Positions 1 to 8,158 of a DNA stretch of 64,000 bases are shown here, piece after piece. Under the pieces are notes generated by a model. It did no database searches and was not told the DNA's origin. It worked only from the letters and a program-made list of their open reading frames with translations. The DNA comes from JALYLC01 sp963743275 (GTDB lineage Bacteria > Actinomycetota > Thermoleophilia > Gaiellales > JALYLC01), in NCBI GenBank assembly GCA_963743275.1, contig CAVUPB010000002.1:562890-626889 (forward strand), written 5' to 3'. Position 1 is the first letter of the stretch; each line of letters begins with the position of its first letter. The position numbers and the translations under genes are program-made.

Positions 1-2
1 CC

Positions 3-1640
3 CAGCCCGAGGCGCCGGCCGACGAGCAGCTCGAGGTCGGCGTCGCCATCGTCGGCGGCGGGCCCGCCGGGCTGGCCTGCGCGATCCGGCTCGCGCAGCT
101 GCTCGAGGGGGATCCGGCCGTCGCGGAGAAGCTCGGCGAGGTGCCGATCGCGCTCGTCGACAAGGGCCGCGCCGTCGGCGCCCATCAGCTCTCGGGCGCC
201 GTCGTGCAGCCGGCGCCGCTGCTCGAGCTCTTTCCGGGGACGTCGCTCGCGGACATGACGAGCTACGGCGAGGTCGACCGCGAGGCCGTCTACCTGCTGA
301 CGCGCTCACGCGCCGCCCGCCTCCCGATCGTGCCGCCGCCCATGCACAACAAGGGCAATCACGTGTTCTCGCTCGCCCGCCTCGCGCGCTTCATGGCCGA
401 GCGCGCCGAGGAGCTCGGCGTGATGGTGCTGCCCGAGACCGATGCCCAGCGGTTGCTGGTGGCCGACGGCGCCGTGCGCGGCATCCGCACGGGCGACAAG
501 GGCCGTGGCCGGCAGGGCGAGGAGCTGCCGACGTTCGAGCCGGGCGCCGAGCTGACCGCGCACGCGACGGTGCTCGCCGACGGCGTCCAGGGCATGCTCT
601 CGGGCGCGGCCGTGGAGCACTTCGGCCTGCAGCCCGAGAATCCGCAGATCTACGCGCTCGGCGTGAAGGAGGTGTGGCGCGTCGCGCGCCCGCTCACGCG
701 CGTCGTGCACACGATCGGCTGGCCGCTCAAGCCCCAGGCGCGCTACCGCGAGTTCGGCGGCACGTTCGCGTACCCGATGGGCCCCGACACGCTCTGTCTC
801 GGGCTCGTCGTCGGGCTCGACTACGCCGATGCGTCGCTCTCGGTGCACGACCTGTTGCAGGAGGTCAAGTGCCACCCGCTCTTCCGGCGCATGCTCGAGG
901 GCGGCGAGCGCATCGCCTGGGGCGCGAAGGCGATCCCCGAGGGCGGGTTCTGGTCGCTGCCGGCGAGCGTCTCCCCGCCCGGCGCGGTGATCCTCGGCGA
1001 CGCCGCCGGCTTCGTCAACGTGCCGCGCCTGAAGGGCGTCCACTACGCGCTGCGCAGCGGCATGCTGGCCGCCGAGACGATCCACCGCGCGCTCGCCGAC
1101 GGCGCCGACCTGTCCGAGCCGGGCGCGCTCGCGCTCTACGACGCGCAGGTCAGGAACTCCGAGATCTACCACGACCTGCGGCGCTACCGCAACATGCGCC
1201 AGGCGTTCCAGCACGGCCTCATCGTGGGCGGCGCCCTCGGTGGCGCGATGGACACGCTCCACGGCGACTTCCCGCCCTGGCGGCTGGCGACCCATCCGGA
1301 CGCCGAGCAGCCCGTCTTCGCCGGCAAGCGCACGTACGGCGAGCGCGACGGCAAGCTCACGTTCGACAAGCTCTCATCGGTCTTCGCGAGCGGCAACAGG
1401 AGCCGCGACGACCAGCCCGATCACCTGCGGATCCAGCGCCGCGTCCCGCGCGAGCTCGCGCTCGCCTGGGCGAACCTCTGCCCCGCGCAGGTCTACGAGG
1501 TGGGCGCGGAGGGCGAGGACGGCCTCGTCGAGGTCGAGGTCACGCCCTCCAACTGCGTGCAGTGCGGCGCGATCACGGCCAAGGGCGGCCGCCTGACCCC
1601 GCCCGAGGGCGGCTCGGGCCCGGAGTACACGCTGACCTGA
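3..1640 (+). CDS. Electron-transfer flavoprotein:quinone oxidoreductase (5' end outside window)
   Basis: Membrane-associated flavoprotein that passes electrons from reduced ETF (from acyl-CoA dehydrogenases) to the quinone pool. The frame is open from base 3 and encodes the FAD dinucleotide-binding motif VAIVGGGPAGLACAIRL at once, so only a short N-terminus is missing. A GDAAGFVNVPRLKGVHYA segment matches the second FAD-contact region of ETF-QO. The C-terminus is the ferredoxin-like iron-sulfur region, beginning LCPAQVYEV. Only three of the four cysteines expected for a 4Fe-4S cluster are visible (one in LCPA, two in NCVQC); the residue that would be the third Cys of C-x2-C-x2-C is Ile. This may be a lineage variant. 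The ETF subunit genes lie 2.3 kb away on the opposite strand. Confidence 0.93.
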   Translation, partial: QPEAPADEQLEVGVAIVGGGPAGLACAIRLAQLLEGDPAVAEKLGEVPIALVDKGRAVGAHQLSGAVVQPAPLLELFPGTSLADMTSYGEVDREAVYLLTRSRAARLPIVPPPMHNKGNHVFSLARLARFMAERAEELGVMVLPETDAQRLLVADGAVRGIRTGDKGRGRQGEELPTFEPGAELTAHATVLADGVQGMLSGAAVEHFGLQPENPQIYALGVKEVWRVARPLTRVVHTIGWPLKPQARYREFGGTFAYPMGPDTLCLGLVVGLDYADASLSVHDLLQEVKCHPLFRRMLEGGERIAWGAKAIPEGGFWSLPASVSPPGAVILGDAAGFVNVPRLKGVHYALRSGMLAAETIHRALADGADLSEPGALALYDAQVRNSEIYHDLRRYRNMRQAFQHGLIVGGALGGAMDTLHGDFPPWRLATHPDAEQPVFAGKRTYGERDGKLTFDKLSSVFASGNRSRDDQPDHLRIQRRVPRELALAWANLCPAQVYEVGAEGEDGLVEVEVTPSNCVQCGAITAKGGRLTPPEGGSGPEYTLT

Positions 1641-1666
1641 CGCGCGCGCCGCCGCGCCTCGGGAGC

Positions 1667-3706
1667 TCAGGCCGCCGCGATCTCGGGCGGCATCCGCAGG
1701 TGGTCCTCGATCACGCTCGCGGCCTGCGCAGCGGCCATGAGGTTGCCCTGCGCGACGTCCACGCCGAGCTCGCGGAGCAGGGCGAGCTGGCCCTTCGTCT
1801 CGACGCCCTCGGCGGCCACGGTCAGGCCGAGGACGCGCCCGAGCTCGACGATCACGCGCACGAACTCGCGCTCGCCCGGGTGCGTCTCGAGCACGTCGAC
1901 GAACGGCTTCGCGAGCTTCAGCACGTCCACCGGCAGGCTGCGCAGCTCGGCCAGCGAGGCGGCGCCGGTGCCGAAGTCCTCGAGCGCGACACGCACGCCG
2001 AGCTCGCGCAGCGCCGCACAGCGCTCGATGACCGCGAGCGCGTCGAACGCCACGGCGCTCTCGGTGAGCTCGAGCATGAGCGCCTCCGGCGGCAGGTTCT
2101 CCCATGCGAGCGCGGCGGCGACGTCGGCGGCGAACGTGCCGTCCTCGAGCTGGTGGCGTGAGACGTTGACGGACACGACGAGCGCCTCGGCGCCGGGGAC
2201 GGTCGCACGCCAGAGCGCGGCCTGGCGGCAGGCGGCGCGCAACATTCCGCGCCCGAGCTCGCTGATCAGGGCGGTCTCCTCGGCGAGCTCGATGAAGCGC
2301 TCCGGCAGCAGCAGCCCGAGGCGCGGGTGGTGCCAGCGCGCGAGCGCCTCGACCGCCCAGCTACGGCCGCTGCGGAGCTCGACGAGCGGCTGGAAGTGCG
2401 GCTTGATGTCACCCTGCGCGATCGCCGCGCGCAGCTCGTCGACGAGCGCGTGCCGCGCCTGCTCGGCGTCGTACATCCCGGGCGAGAAGATGGCGCAGCG
2501 GGACCTGCCGCCGGCCTTGGCCGTGTACATCGCGAGGTCGGCGTTGCGCAGCAGCTCGGCTGCCGAGCCGGCGCCGCTGCTCGCGAGCGCGACGCCGATG
2601 CTCGCGCGCACGCGCACCGCGCGCTGCTCGACGGTGAGCGCCGCCACGAGCGCGCCCATGACGCGCTCGGCGGCGCGCTCCGCCTCGACCGCGCTCGGGG
2701 CGTGCTCCAGCAGCACCGCGAACTCGTCGCCGCCGAGCCGGGCCGCGAGATCGTCGTCGCGCAGCGACGAGCGCAGGCGCTCGGCGACCGCCACCAGAAG
2801 CGCATCGCCCGCGGCGTGGCCGAGCGTGTCGTTGACCCCCTTGAAGTCGTCGAGGTCGAGGAACATGACGGCGGGCGCGGTGTTCTCCCGCGCCAGCGCG
2901 GCCTCGACGCGCAGCGAGAACTGCGCCCGGTTGGCGAGACCCGTGAGGGGGTCGTGGCGGGCCTCGTGCGCGAGGCGCTCCTTCAGTTCGGTGACGGCCG
3001 CGAGCGCGCGCGCCGTCTGCCCGCTCTCGAGCGCGCCGCCGGCGTGCGCGCCGACCGTCTCGAGCAGGCGCCGCTCGCGCGGCCCGAACGAATCGCCGCG
3101 CTCCACCGCCAGCAGCCCCACGACGCGCGTCTCGCCGCGCAGGGCGACCACGATGGCGGCCGGAAGGCCGATCCCGGTCAGCCCCATGCGGCGCTCCGGG
3201 TGCGCCTGCGAGAGGTCGACGACGGTCGCGTGGGCGAGCTCGTCGAAGAGCGCGCGCTCGGCCGGCGTCGCCTCGCCCGTGAACGAGCGGCGCGCACGCC
3301 CGCGGGCGTCGACCTGGGCGCGCAGCACCCGGCTGTCGGCCGTGTGGAGCACGAGCGCGGCGCCGGCCGCGCCCACCAGCAGGCGCGCGTGCTCGAGCAG
3401 CACCCCGGCCGCCGCCTCGGTGCCCGCGGCCGCGTGCACGTCGCGCATGATCGCGAGCAGCGACTCGACCTCGGAGCGCTGGCGGCGCTCGCGCACGTGG
3501 GCGCGGTAGGCGAGCAGAAGCGCCAGCACCGGCACCCCGAGGAGGAACATCCCGAAGAGCGCGAGGGCCGCGGGATCGATGACGCGGACCAGCCGCGGCT
3601 GGGTCGCGAGCAGGCCCACGCAGAGCCCGGCCGCGACGAGCGCGAGCGTGAATGCCAGGAGCCAGGGGGCGAGGCTGCGGCATTGCGCCGCCACCCTGGC
3701 CCTCAC
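1667..3706 (-). CDS. Membrane-anchored GAF-GGDEF-EAL cyclic-di-GMP signalling protein
   Basis: 679 aa, starting GTG. Two hydrophobic segments lie near residues 13-33 and 45-67, followed by a GAF-like sensor region (about 80-225), a GGDEF domain (about 255-410) and an EAL domain (about 425-665). The cyclase motif is intact (LGGDEFAVL) and is preceded five residues upstream by an RxxD product-inhibition site (RDDD), so diguanylate cyclase activity is expected. The EAL domain keeps VEALARW, SVNVS, LELTES and AEGVET, but the usual DDFGTG reads EDFGTG and the LKID-type lysine motif reads LKLAKPFV. Phosphodiesterase activity may therefore be weak or lost. It stands alone, convergent with the upstream ETF-QO gene. 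Confidence 0.9.
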   Translation of the reverse strand: MRARVAAQCRSLAPWLLAFTLALVAAGLCVGLLATQPRLVRVIDPAALALFGMFLLGVPVLALLLAYRAHVRERRQRSEVESLLAIMRDVHAAAGTEAAAGVLLEHARLLVGAAGAALVLHTADSRVLRAQVDARGRARRSFTGEATPAERALFDELAHATVVDLSQAHPERRMGLTGIGLPAAIVVALRGETRVVGLLAVERGDSFGPRERRLLETVGAHAGGALESGQTARALAAVTELKERLAHEARHDPLTGLANRAQFSLRVEAALARENTAPAVMFLDLDDFKGVNDTLGHAAGDALLVAVAERLRSSLRDDDLAARLGGDEFAVLLEHAPSAVEAERAAERVMGALVAALTVEQRAVRVRASIGVALASSGAGSAAELLRNADLAMYTAKAGGRSRCAIFSPGMYDAEQARHALVDELRAAIAQGDIKPHFQPLVELRSGRSWAVEALARWHHPRLGLLLPERFIELAEETALISELGRGMLRAACRQAALWRATVPGAEALVVSVNVSRHQLEDGTFAADVAAALAWENLPPEALMLELTESAVAFDALAVIERCAALRELGVRVALEDFGTGAASLAELRSLPVDVLKLAKPFVDVLETHPGEREFVRVIVELGRVLGLTVAAEGVETKGQLALLRELGVDVAQGNLMAAAQAASVIEDHLRMPPEIAAA

Positions 3707-3913
3707 CGACCGCTCCGGCAGACTCCGGTGGGGGTTGGCACGGAATTCAGCATGAAAGAGATAGCTGATTCGTGTTGTACAGCAGCCCTCGCGCGGGTGG
3801 CGCGAAGATCCCCCGGCCGGGGAGAAATCCGGTGCGGGACGCGGGGCGCGGAGAGACGCGCGGGGTCGGCGGGCTCGCGGCCCGAACGCCCTGCGCCTCG
3901 CGGCGGGCGGCCT

Positions 3914-4897
3914 CTACGCCGTGCGCTGCGCGCGCACGAGCTCGGTCAGGCGCGGGAGCACCTGGTGGACGTCGCCGACGACGCCGAGGTCGCAGAAGTC
4001 GAAGATCGGCGCGTTCGCGTCCTTGTTGATCGCGACGATCGTCTCGGCGCCCGCCATGCCCACCTTGTGCTGGATGGCGCCCGAGATTCCGCACGCCACG
4101 TAGAGGCGCGGCGCGACCGTCTTGCCGGTCTGGCCGACCTGCGCCGCGTACGGGTACCAGCCGGCGTCGACGACGGCGCGCGTCGCGGCGACCTCGCCCC
4201 CGAGGGCGCGCGCGAGCTCCTCGCAGAGCGCGAAGTTCTCCGGCCCGCCGAGCCCGCGGCCGCCGGCGACGAGCACGTCGGCCTCGGAGATGTCGACCGC
4301 GGAGGCCTCGGCCGCCTCGTGCCCGACGACGCGCGCGGCGCTCGACCACGGCTGCGCGGTCACGGCGACGCGCTCGACCGGAGCCGGTCCGCCGGCACCC
4401 TCGGACGGCGCATAGGTGTTGGCGCGCGCGACGATCACGCCGCGGTCGCCGGTGAGCGCGCAGTGCGCCAGCACCGAGTCGCCGAGCCCGGGTCGCCGCG
4501 TGACGAGACGCCCGCCGTCGGCGTGCAGCTCGATCGTGTCGACGATCAGGCCCGTGCCGAGGCGCGCGGCGAGCGCGGCGGCCACGTCGGACGCGAGCAC
4601 GCTCGCGCTCAGGAGGACGATGTCGTGCGGGTGCGCCGCGAGCACGCCCGCGATCGCGTCGACCATCGGCTGCGGCAGCGACTGCGCGAGCACCGCATCG
4701 TCGGCGACGTAGACCGTCCCGGCGCCGTGGGCGCCGAGCGCGGCCATCGCCGCCTCGTCGAGCCCTTCGCCGCAGACGACGGCGTCGACCTTCGCGCCGA
4801 GCGCGGAGCCGATCCTGGCGGCCTCCTCGAGCAAGCCGAGCGAGCTGGCGCCGACCGTGCCCTCGTGCTGTTCGCAGAAGACGAGGATGTCGCCCAT
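3914..4897 (-). CDS. etfA: Electron transfer flavoprotein alpha subunit
   Basis: 327 aa, the usual length. N-terminal ETF domain (MGDILVFCEQHEG) and C-terminal FAD-binding ETF-alpha domain with VAGGRGLGGPENF, VGQTGKTVAPRLYVACGISGAIQH and IVAINKDANAPIF, which are highly conserved FAD contacts. It carries electrons from acyl-CoA dehydrogenases to ETF-QO as a heterodimer with EtfB. Its ATG overlaps the etfB stop by one base (TGATG), so the two are translationally coupled. The 207-bp gap to the GGDEF gene holds a perfect CCCCGGCCGGGG palindrome (3811-3822) and an AT-richer stretch near 3755-3785, which may hold the GGDEF-gene promoter. Confidence 0.95.
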   Translation of the reverse strand: MGDILVFCEQHEGTVGASSLGLLEEAARIGSALGAKVDAVVCGEGLDEAAMAALGAHGAGTVYVADDAVLAQSLPQPMVDAIAGVLAAHPHDIVLLSASVLASDVAAALAARLGTGLIVDTIELHADGGRLVTRRPGLGDSVLAHCALTGDRGVIVARANTYAPSEGAGGPAPVERVAVTAQPWSSAARVVGHEAAEASAVDISEADVLVAGGRGLGGPENFALCEELARALGGEVAATRAVVDAGWYPYAAQVGQTGKTVAPRLYVACGISGAIQHKVGMAGAETIVAINKDANAPIFDFCDLGVVGDVHQVLPRLTELVRAQRTA

Positions 4898-5667
4898 CAG
4901 ATCGCCTTCCGCTCGAGGAGGAACGCCACGATCTCCTCGGCGGAGCTCCCGTTCTCGTCCTCGATGCGCCGGCCGCCCTCCTTGACCGGCGGCGGCGTCA
5001 GCTCGAGCACCTCGGTGCCCGAGCCGCCCTCGACGCCGAGATCGGAGAGACCGATCTGGTTCTGCGGCTTCTTGCGCGCGCCCATGATCGCCTTGAGCGA
5101 CGCGTAGCGCGGCTCGTTGATCGCGTCGGAGACCGAGATCACCGCGGGGAGCGGCGCCTCGACGACGTCGTAGCCGGTCTCGGTCTGGCGCTTCGCGCGC
5201 ACCCCGCCGCCCGTGAGCTCGAGCCGCGCGACCTGTGTCACGAGCGGCAGCTGCAGGTGCTCGGCGACGGCCGCGGCCATGACGTACGAGTCGGAGTCGG
5301 CGGCCTGCTGGCCGAGCAGCACGAGATCGGCGCCGAGGTGCTTCGCCGCCGCCGCGAGCACGCGCGCCGTGGCCGCGATATCGGCGCCCGCGAGCGCCGG
5401 ATCCGTCACGAGCAGCGCCTCGTCCGCGCCCAGCGAGAGCGCCTTGTGGAGCGTGCGCAGCGCGCCCTCGGGCCCCATGCACAGCGCGGTGATGAGGCTG
5501 TCGGCCCCGGCCGCGCCCTCCTTCAGCCGCACGGCCTCCTCGAGGGCGTGCGCGTCGTAGGGGTTCATCGTCTTCTCGCCGGAGCGGTCGAGCTTCTTGG
5601 TGCCCGGATCGATCCGCTTGGGCGCGGTCGCGTCCGGCACCTCCTTGACGCATACGGCGATCTTCAA
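4897..5667 (-). CDS. etfB: Electron transfer flavoprotein beta subunit
   Basis: 256 aa, usual length, AMP-binding subunit of ETF. The start is TTG at 5667: translation there gives LKIAVCVKEVPDATAPKRID, the canonical EtfB N-terminus, and a GGAG ribosome-binding site lies 9 nt before it. Open frame continues upstream but encodes nothing family-like and runs into repeat sequence. Family signatures include NPYDAHALEEAVRLKE, TDPALAGADIAATARVLA, LVLLGQQAADSDSYVMAAAVAEHL and RQTETGYDVVEAPLPAVISV. First gene of the etfBA operon. The divergent intergenic region in front of it carries the palindromic repeat cluster. Confidence 0.94.
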   Translation of the reverse strand: MKIAVCVKEVPDATAPKRIDPGTKKLDRSGEKTMNPYDAHALEEAVRLKEGAAGADSLITALCMGPEGALRTLHKALSLGADEALLVTDPALAGADIAATARVLAAAAKHLGADLVLLGQQAADSDSYVMAAAVAEHLQLPLVTQVARLELTGGGVRAKRQTETGYDVVEAPLPAVISVSDAINEPRYASLKAIMGARKKPQNQIGLSDLGVEGGSGTEVLELTPPPVKEGGRRIEDENGSSAEEIVAFLLERKAI

Positions 5668-5750
5668 CGCAGTTGGCTCCTCGATACCGCACGCGAACGC
5701 CGACCGCCCGCGCGACGCCCTGAGGATACCGATCGGGCGGGCCCGAGTCC

Positions 5751-5783
5751 GCCAAGTGGCACCGGCGGCGAGTGTCACTTGGC
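5751..5783. repeat. 33-bp palindromic repeat, type B, copy 1
   Basis: Arms GCCAAGTGGCAC (5751-5762) and GTGTCACTTGGC (5772-5783) with a 9-nt loop; one G-T wobble in 12 pairs. A second copy with the same arm length and loop length lies inside the gamma-glutamyltransferase gene at 60538-60570. This copy directly abuts the type A repeat that begins at 5784. Confidence 0.85.
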
Positions 5784-5832
5784 GCAATGCCGGGGTCTGA
5801 CCCGCACGTTGCGGGCCTGACCCCGGCATTGC
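5784..5832. repeat. Palindromic repeat, type A, nested 49-bp copy
   Basis: Outer arms GCAATGCCGGGGTC (5784-5797) and GACCCCGGCATTGC (5819-5832) are perfect complements. A second perfect 6-bp hairpin (CCCGCA/TGCGGG, 5801-5815) is nested in the loop. It shares the GCAA...GGGGTC half-site with the copies near 43.4 and 56.1 kb. Its reverse complement is nearly identical to 5992-6040, so the two copies are inverted relative to each other. Confidence 0.88.
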
Positions 5833-5971
5833 GGACCTGGCACCGACCGGACATTCGCTCAACCACGCCGTTCCGGTACTCGCCGGCGTGCACCCGTCGT
5901 ACACGCCCAGACGGCAATCTGCGCCGCCGGCCGCAGCCGATTCCCGATGCCTACAGGCGTTCGGGCGCTGC

Positions 5972-6040
5972 GCAATGGCGGGGTCAGGTCCGCAATGCCG
6001 GGGTCAGGCCTGCAACGTGCGGGCCAGACCCCGTTCTTGC
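5972..6040. repeat. Type A palindromic repeat cluster, inverted copy
   Basis: Holds a partial half-site GCAATGGCGGGGTC at 5972-5985 followed by a 49-bp unit at 5992-6040. That unit matches the reverse complement of 5784-5832 at all but about six positions. Together the two copies bracket about 160 bp with no recognisable gene. The arrangement is like REP/REPIN elements, which RAYT-type transposases mobilise in other bacteria; no transposase is seen in this window. Confidence 0.85.
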
Positions 6041-6098
6041 ACGGCGAGTTGGCTGCTCTCAGGCAGGCCGCGGCGCTGAGCTGTGGTATCTCGTGAGC

Positions 6099-6905
6099 AT
6101 GAGCTCGCTTGCACGGCCGGCGGCGTTTGCGGCACTGGCGCTCGCGCTGGTGCCGGTTGCGGCGCGGGCCGATACCTCCAACATCGTCTTTCCCGTGGCC
6201 GGGCCGGTCGTCACGTGGAAGGACGACTACGGGAAGCTCATCGCCGGGGCGCCGCAGCGGGGCAACGCCATCGGCGTCGCCGCGGGGACTCCCGTCGTCG
6301 CCACGGCCTCCGGGCGGGTTCGCATGCTCTGGCGCGGCGGCGGGGGCTGGAGCATCACGCTCACCACGCCGACCGGCGATCAGTTCGTCTACCTGCACCT
6401 CGGCCGCGACGGCAACCGCAAGACCGCCTACCTGCCCGGGCTGCGGGACGGGGCGAGCGTCAAGCCGGCACAGCGGCTCGGGTGGAGCGGGTACTCCGGC
6501 GCGGCCACGGCCGAGGCGCCGCAGCTCGGATTCCAGTACCTGCCGCGCGGCGGCGAGCCGGTGGATCCCTACGAGCTGCTCGCGAGCGCGCGGCGCCTGC
6601 CGGCCGCGACGCGGCCCCCGCCGGCCGCACCCGGCAAGCTGCGGCTGACGGGCGTCGTGACATGGAGCGTGCGCGGCGACAAGGCCGCGCTGCTGCGGGT
6701 GCGCACGGCCACGATCGTGCGCGACGGCGGGACGCGGCGCGTGCAGCAGTCGCTCATGCTCGCGCTCGCGGCCGACGCGGCGATCGCGCGGGCCACGGCC
6801 AAGGTCGGCGCCGGGGCACTCGTCCCGGGCCTGCGCGTGACGGTGTGGGCGACGGCGCGCACGGGCGGCTCGCTCGTCGCGAACCGCGTGCGCATCGAGC
6901 AGTAG
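6099..6905 (+). CDS. Secreted M23/LytM-like protein lacking zinc ligands
   Basis: 268 aa from ATG 6099 (a GTG two codons earlier is possible). Residues 1-24 form a signal peptide ending VAARA|DTS. Residues about 27-165 follow the M23 (LytM) layout: IGVAAGTPVVATASGRV, GGGWSITLTTPTGDQFVYLHLG, GASVKPAQRLGWSG. The metal ligands are gone, however: the H-x3-D of the first motif reads GNAIGVA and the HxHF motif reads QLGFQ; only the Tyr-Leu-His histidine remains. It is therefore probably not an endopeptidase and may act as a binding or activator domain, as degenerate LytM proteins such as EnvC do. The C-terminal about 100 residues resemble no family I recognise. Confidence 0.75.
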   Translation: MSSLARPAAFAALALALVPVAARADTSNIVFPVAGPVVTWKDDYGKLIAGAPQRGNAIGVAAGTPVVATASGRVRMLWRGGGGWSITLTTPTGDQFVYLHLGRDGNRKTAYLPGLRDGASVKPAQRLGWSGYSGAATAEAPQLGFQYLPRGGEPVDPYELLASARRLPAATRPPPAAPGKLRLTGVVTWSVRGDKAALLRVRTATIVRDGGTRRVQQSLMLALAADAAIARATAKVGAGALVPGLRVTVWATARTGGSLVANRVRIEQ

Positions 6906-6912
6906 CGCGCGG

Positions 6913-7686
6913 TCAGCTGCCGACGAAGCGCGCGGAGCGCTTCTCGGTGAAGGCCGTGAGACCCTCGCGCGCGTCGTCGGTCGAGAACAGGATCGCGAAC
7001 AGGTCGGCCTCGTGCACGAGGTTCGCGCCGAGGTCGCCGTGCAGCGAGCGGTTGGTCGCCTCCTTCGCGTACGCGAGCGCGATGGGGCTCTTGGCGGCGA
7101 TCTCCTGGGCGATCTCGAGCGTGCGCGCGAGCAGCTCCTCCGGCTCGAAGACGGCGTTCACGAGCCCGCGCTCGAGCGCCTCGTCGGCCTTCACCATGCG
7201 CCCGGTCAGGACGAGCTCCTTGGCGAAGCCGAGCGTCGTCGTGCGCGCCAGGCGCTGGGTGCCGCCCCAGCCCGGGATGATGCCGAGATTGATCTCGGGC
7301 TGGCCGAAGCGCGCCGTCGTCGAGGCGAAGCGCAGGTCGCAGGCGAGCGCCATCTCGCAGCCGCCGCCGAGCGCGTAGCCGTTGACGGCCGCGATCGTCG
7401 GCTTGCGCATCGTCTCGAGCAGGTGCGAGAGATCCTGCCCGTGCTCGGAGTACTTGCGCGCCATCAGCGGCGTCTTGGTCGCCAGCTCGGCGATGTCCGC
7501 GCCCGCGATGAAGGCGCGGTCGCCCGCGCCCGTGAGCACCGCGACCCCGCACTCGTCGTCGTCGGCGAGTCCGCGGAAGGCCGCGAGCAGCTCCTCCAGC
7601 AGCTCCGTCGAGAGCGCGTTCAGGACTTCGGGCCGGTTGACGGTCACCACCGCCACGCGGCCGTGCATGCTGACGTCGATCGACAT
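6913..7686 (-). CDS. Enoyl-CoA hydratase (crotonase family)
   Basis: 257 aa. Adds water to trans-2-enoyl-CoA in beta-oxidation. Both catalytic glutamates of crotonase are present (GGGCEMALACD and FGQPEINLGIIPGWGGTQRL), with the oxyanion-hole motif AFIAGADI. The ATG overlaps the stop of the upstream B12-binding gene (TGATG), so hydratase and mutase subunit are made together. A short-chain (crotonyl-CoA) substrate is likely from the close match to classical crotonases, but specificity cannot be fixed from sequence alone. Confidence 0.92.
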   Translation of the reverse strand: MSIDVSMHGRVAVVTVNRPEVLNALSTELLEELLAAFRGLADDDECGVAVLTGAGDRAFIAGADIAELATKTPLMARKYSEHGQDLSHLLETMRKPTIAAVNGYALGGGCEMALACDLRFASTTARFGQPEINLGIIPGWGGTQRLARTTTLGFAKELVLTGRMVKADEALERGLVNAVFEPEELLARTLEIAQEIAAKSPIALAYAKEATNRSLHGDLGANLVHEADLFAILFSTDDAREGLTAFTEKRSARFVGS

Positions 7687-8084
7687 CAGCCGGTCGCCGC
7701 GTGCTGCTCGACGTAGTCGATGATGGCGGTCGTCGAGGTTCCGGGCGTGAACACCATCGCGACGCCCTGGGCGCGCAGCGCCTCCGCGTCGGGGCCGGGG
7801 ATCGTGCCGCCGACGATCACGAGGACGTCGTCGGCGCCCTCGTTGCGGAGCAGCTCGAGGATCCGCGGCACGAGCGTCATGTGCGCGCCCGAGAGGATCG
7901 AGATGCCGATCACGTCGGCGTCCTCCTGGACGACCGTCTCGACGATCTGCTCGGGCGTCTGGTGGAGGCCGGTGTAGATGACCTCCATGCCGGCATCGCG
8001 AAGCGCCCGGGCGATGACCTTGGCTCCGCGATCGTGGCCATCGAGCCCCGGCTTCGCAATGACCACGCGGATCCTGCCTGCCAT
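7686..8084 (-). CDS. Cobalamin-binding small subunit of acyl-CoA mutase
   Basis: 132 aa B12-binding domain made as a separate protein. Shows D-x-H-x-x-G (PGLDGHDRG, the His that ligates cobalt), the SILSGAH segment and the VGGTIPG loop of the Rossmann-like cobalamin fold. Start ATG 8084 gives MAGRIRVVIAKPGLDGHD, the usual beginning for this family; upstream codons give no family match. The catalytic large subunit is 1.5 kb away at 9553-11151, whose substrate residues match isobutyryl-CoA mutase, so this is the likely IcmB-type partner. Confidence 0.93.
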   Translation of the reverse strand: MAGRIRVVIAKPGLDGHDRGAKVIARALRDAGMEVIYTGLHQTPEQIVETVVQEDADVIGISILSGAHMTLVPRILELLRNEGADDVLVIVGGTIPGPDAEALRAQGVAMVFTPGTSTTAIIDYVEQHAATG

Positions 8085-8143
8085 CCCTCCGATTGTATGT
8101 CGCTCCGTCCCCCGTCGGGGCCAGGGCACGCGGATCCATCCTC

Positions 8144-8149
8144 TACGCT
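8144..8149 (+). promoter_or_regulatory. -10 box (TACGCT)
   Basis: TAnnnT hexamer ending 9 nt before the GTG at 8159, so transcription would start 2-3 nt before the start codon. No clear -35 hexamer. Confidence 0.4.
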
Positions 8150-8158
8150 TTGTGTCCG

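Noticed and set aside
674..2161. Long open frames on alternative frames, here and throughout (for example 1737-3509, 2327-5107, 11716-14091)
   Set aside because: Composition is Arg/Ala/Pro/Ser-rich shadow coding caused by high GC; each overlaps a gene with clear family motifs.
3811..3822. CCCCGGCCGGGG as an etfA terminator
   Set aside because: A palindrome with no loop and no T-run, placed about 95 bp past the stop; a chance GC palindrome cannot be excluded.
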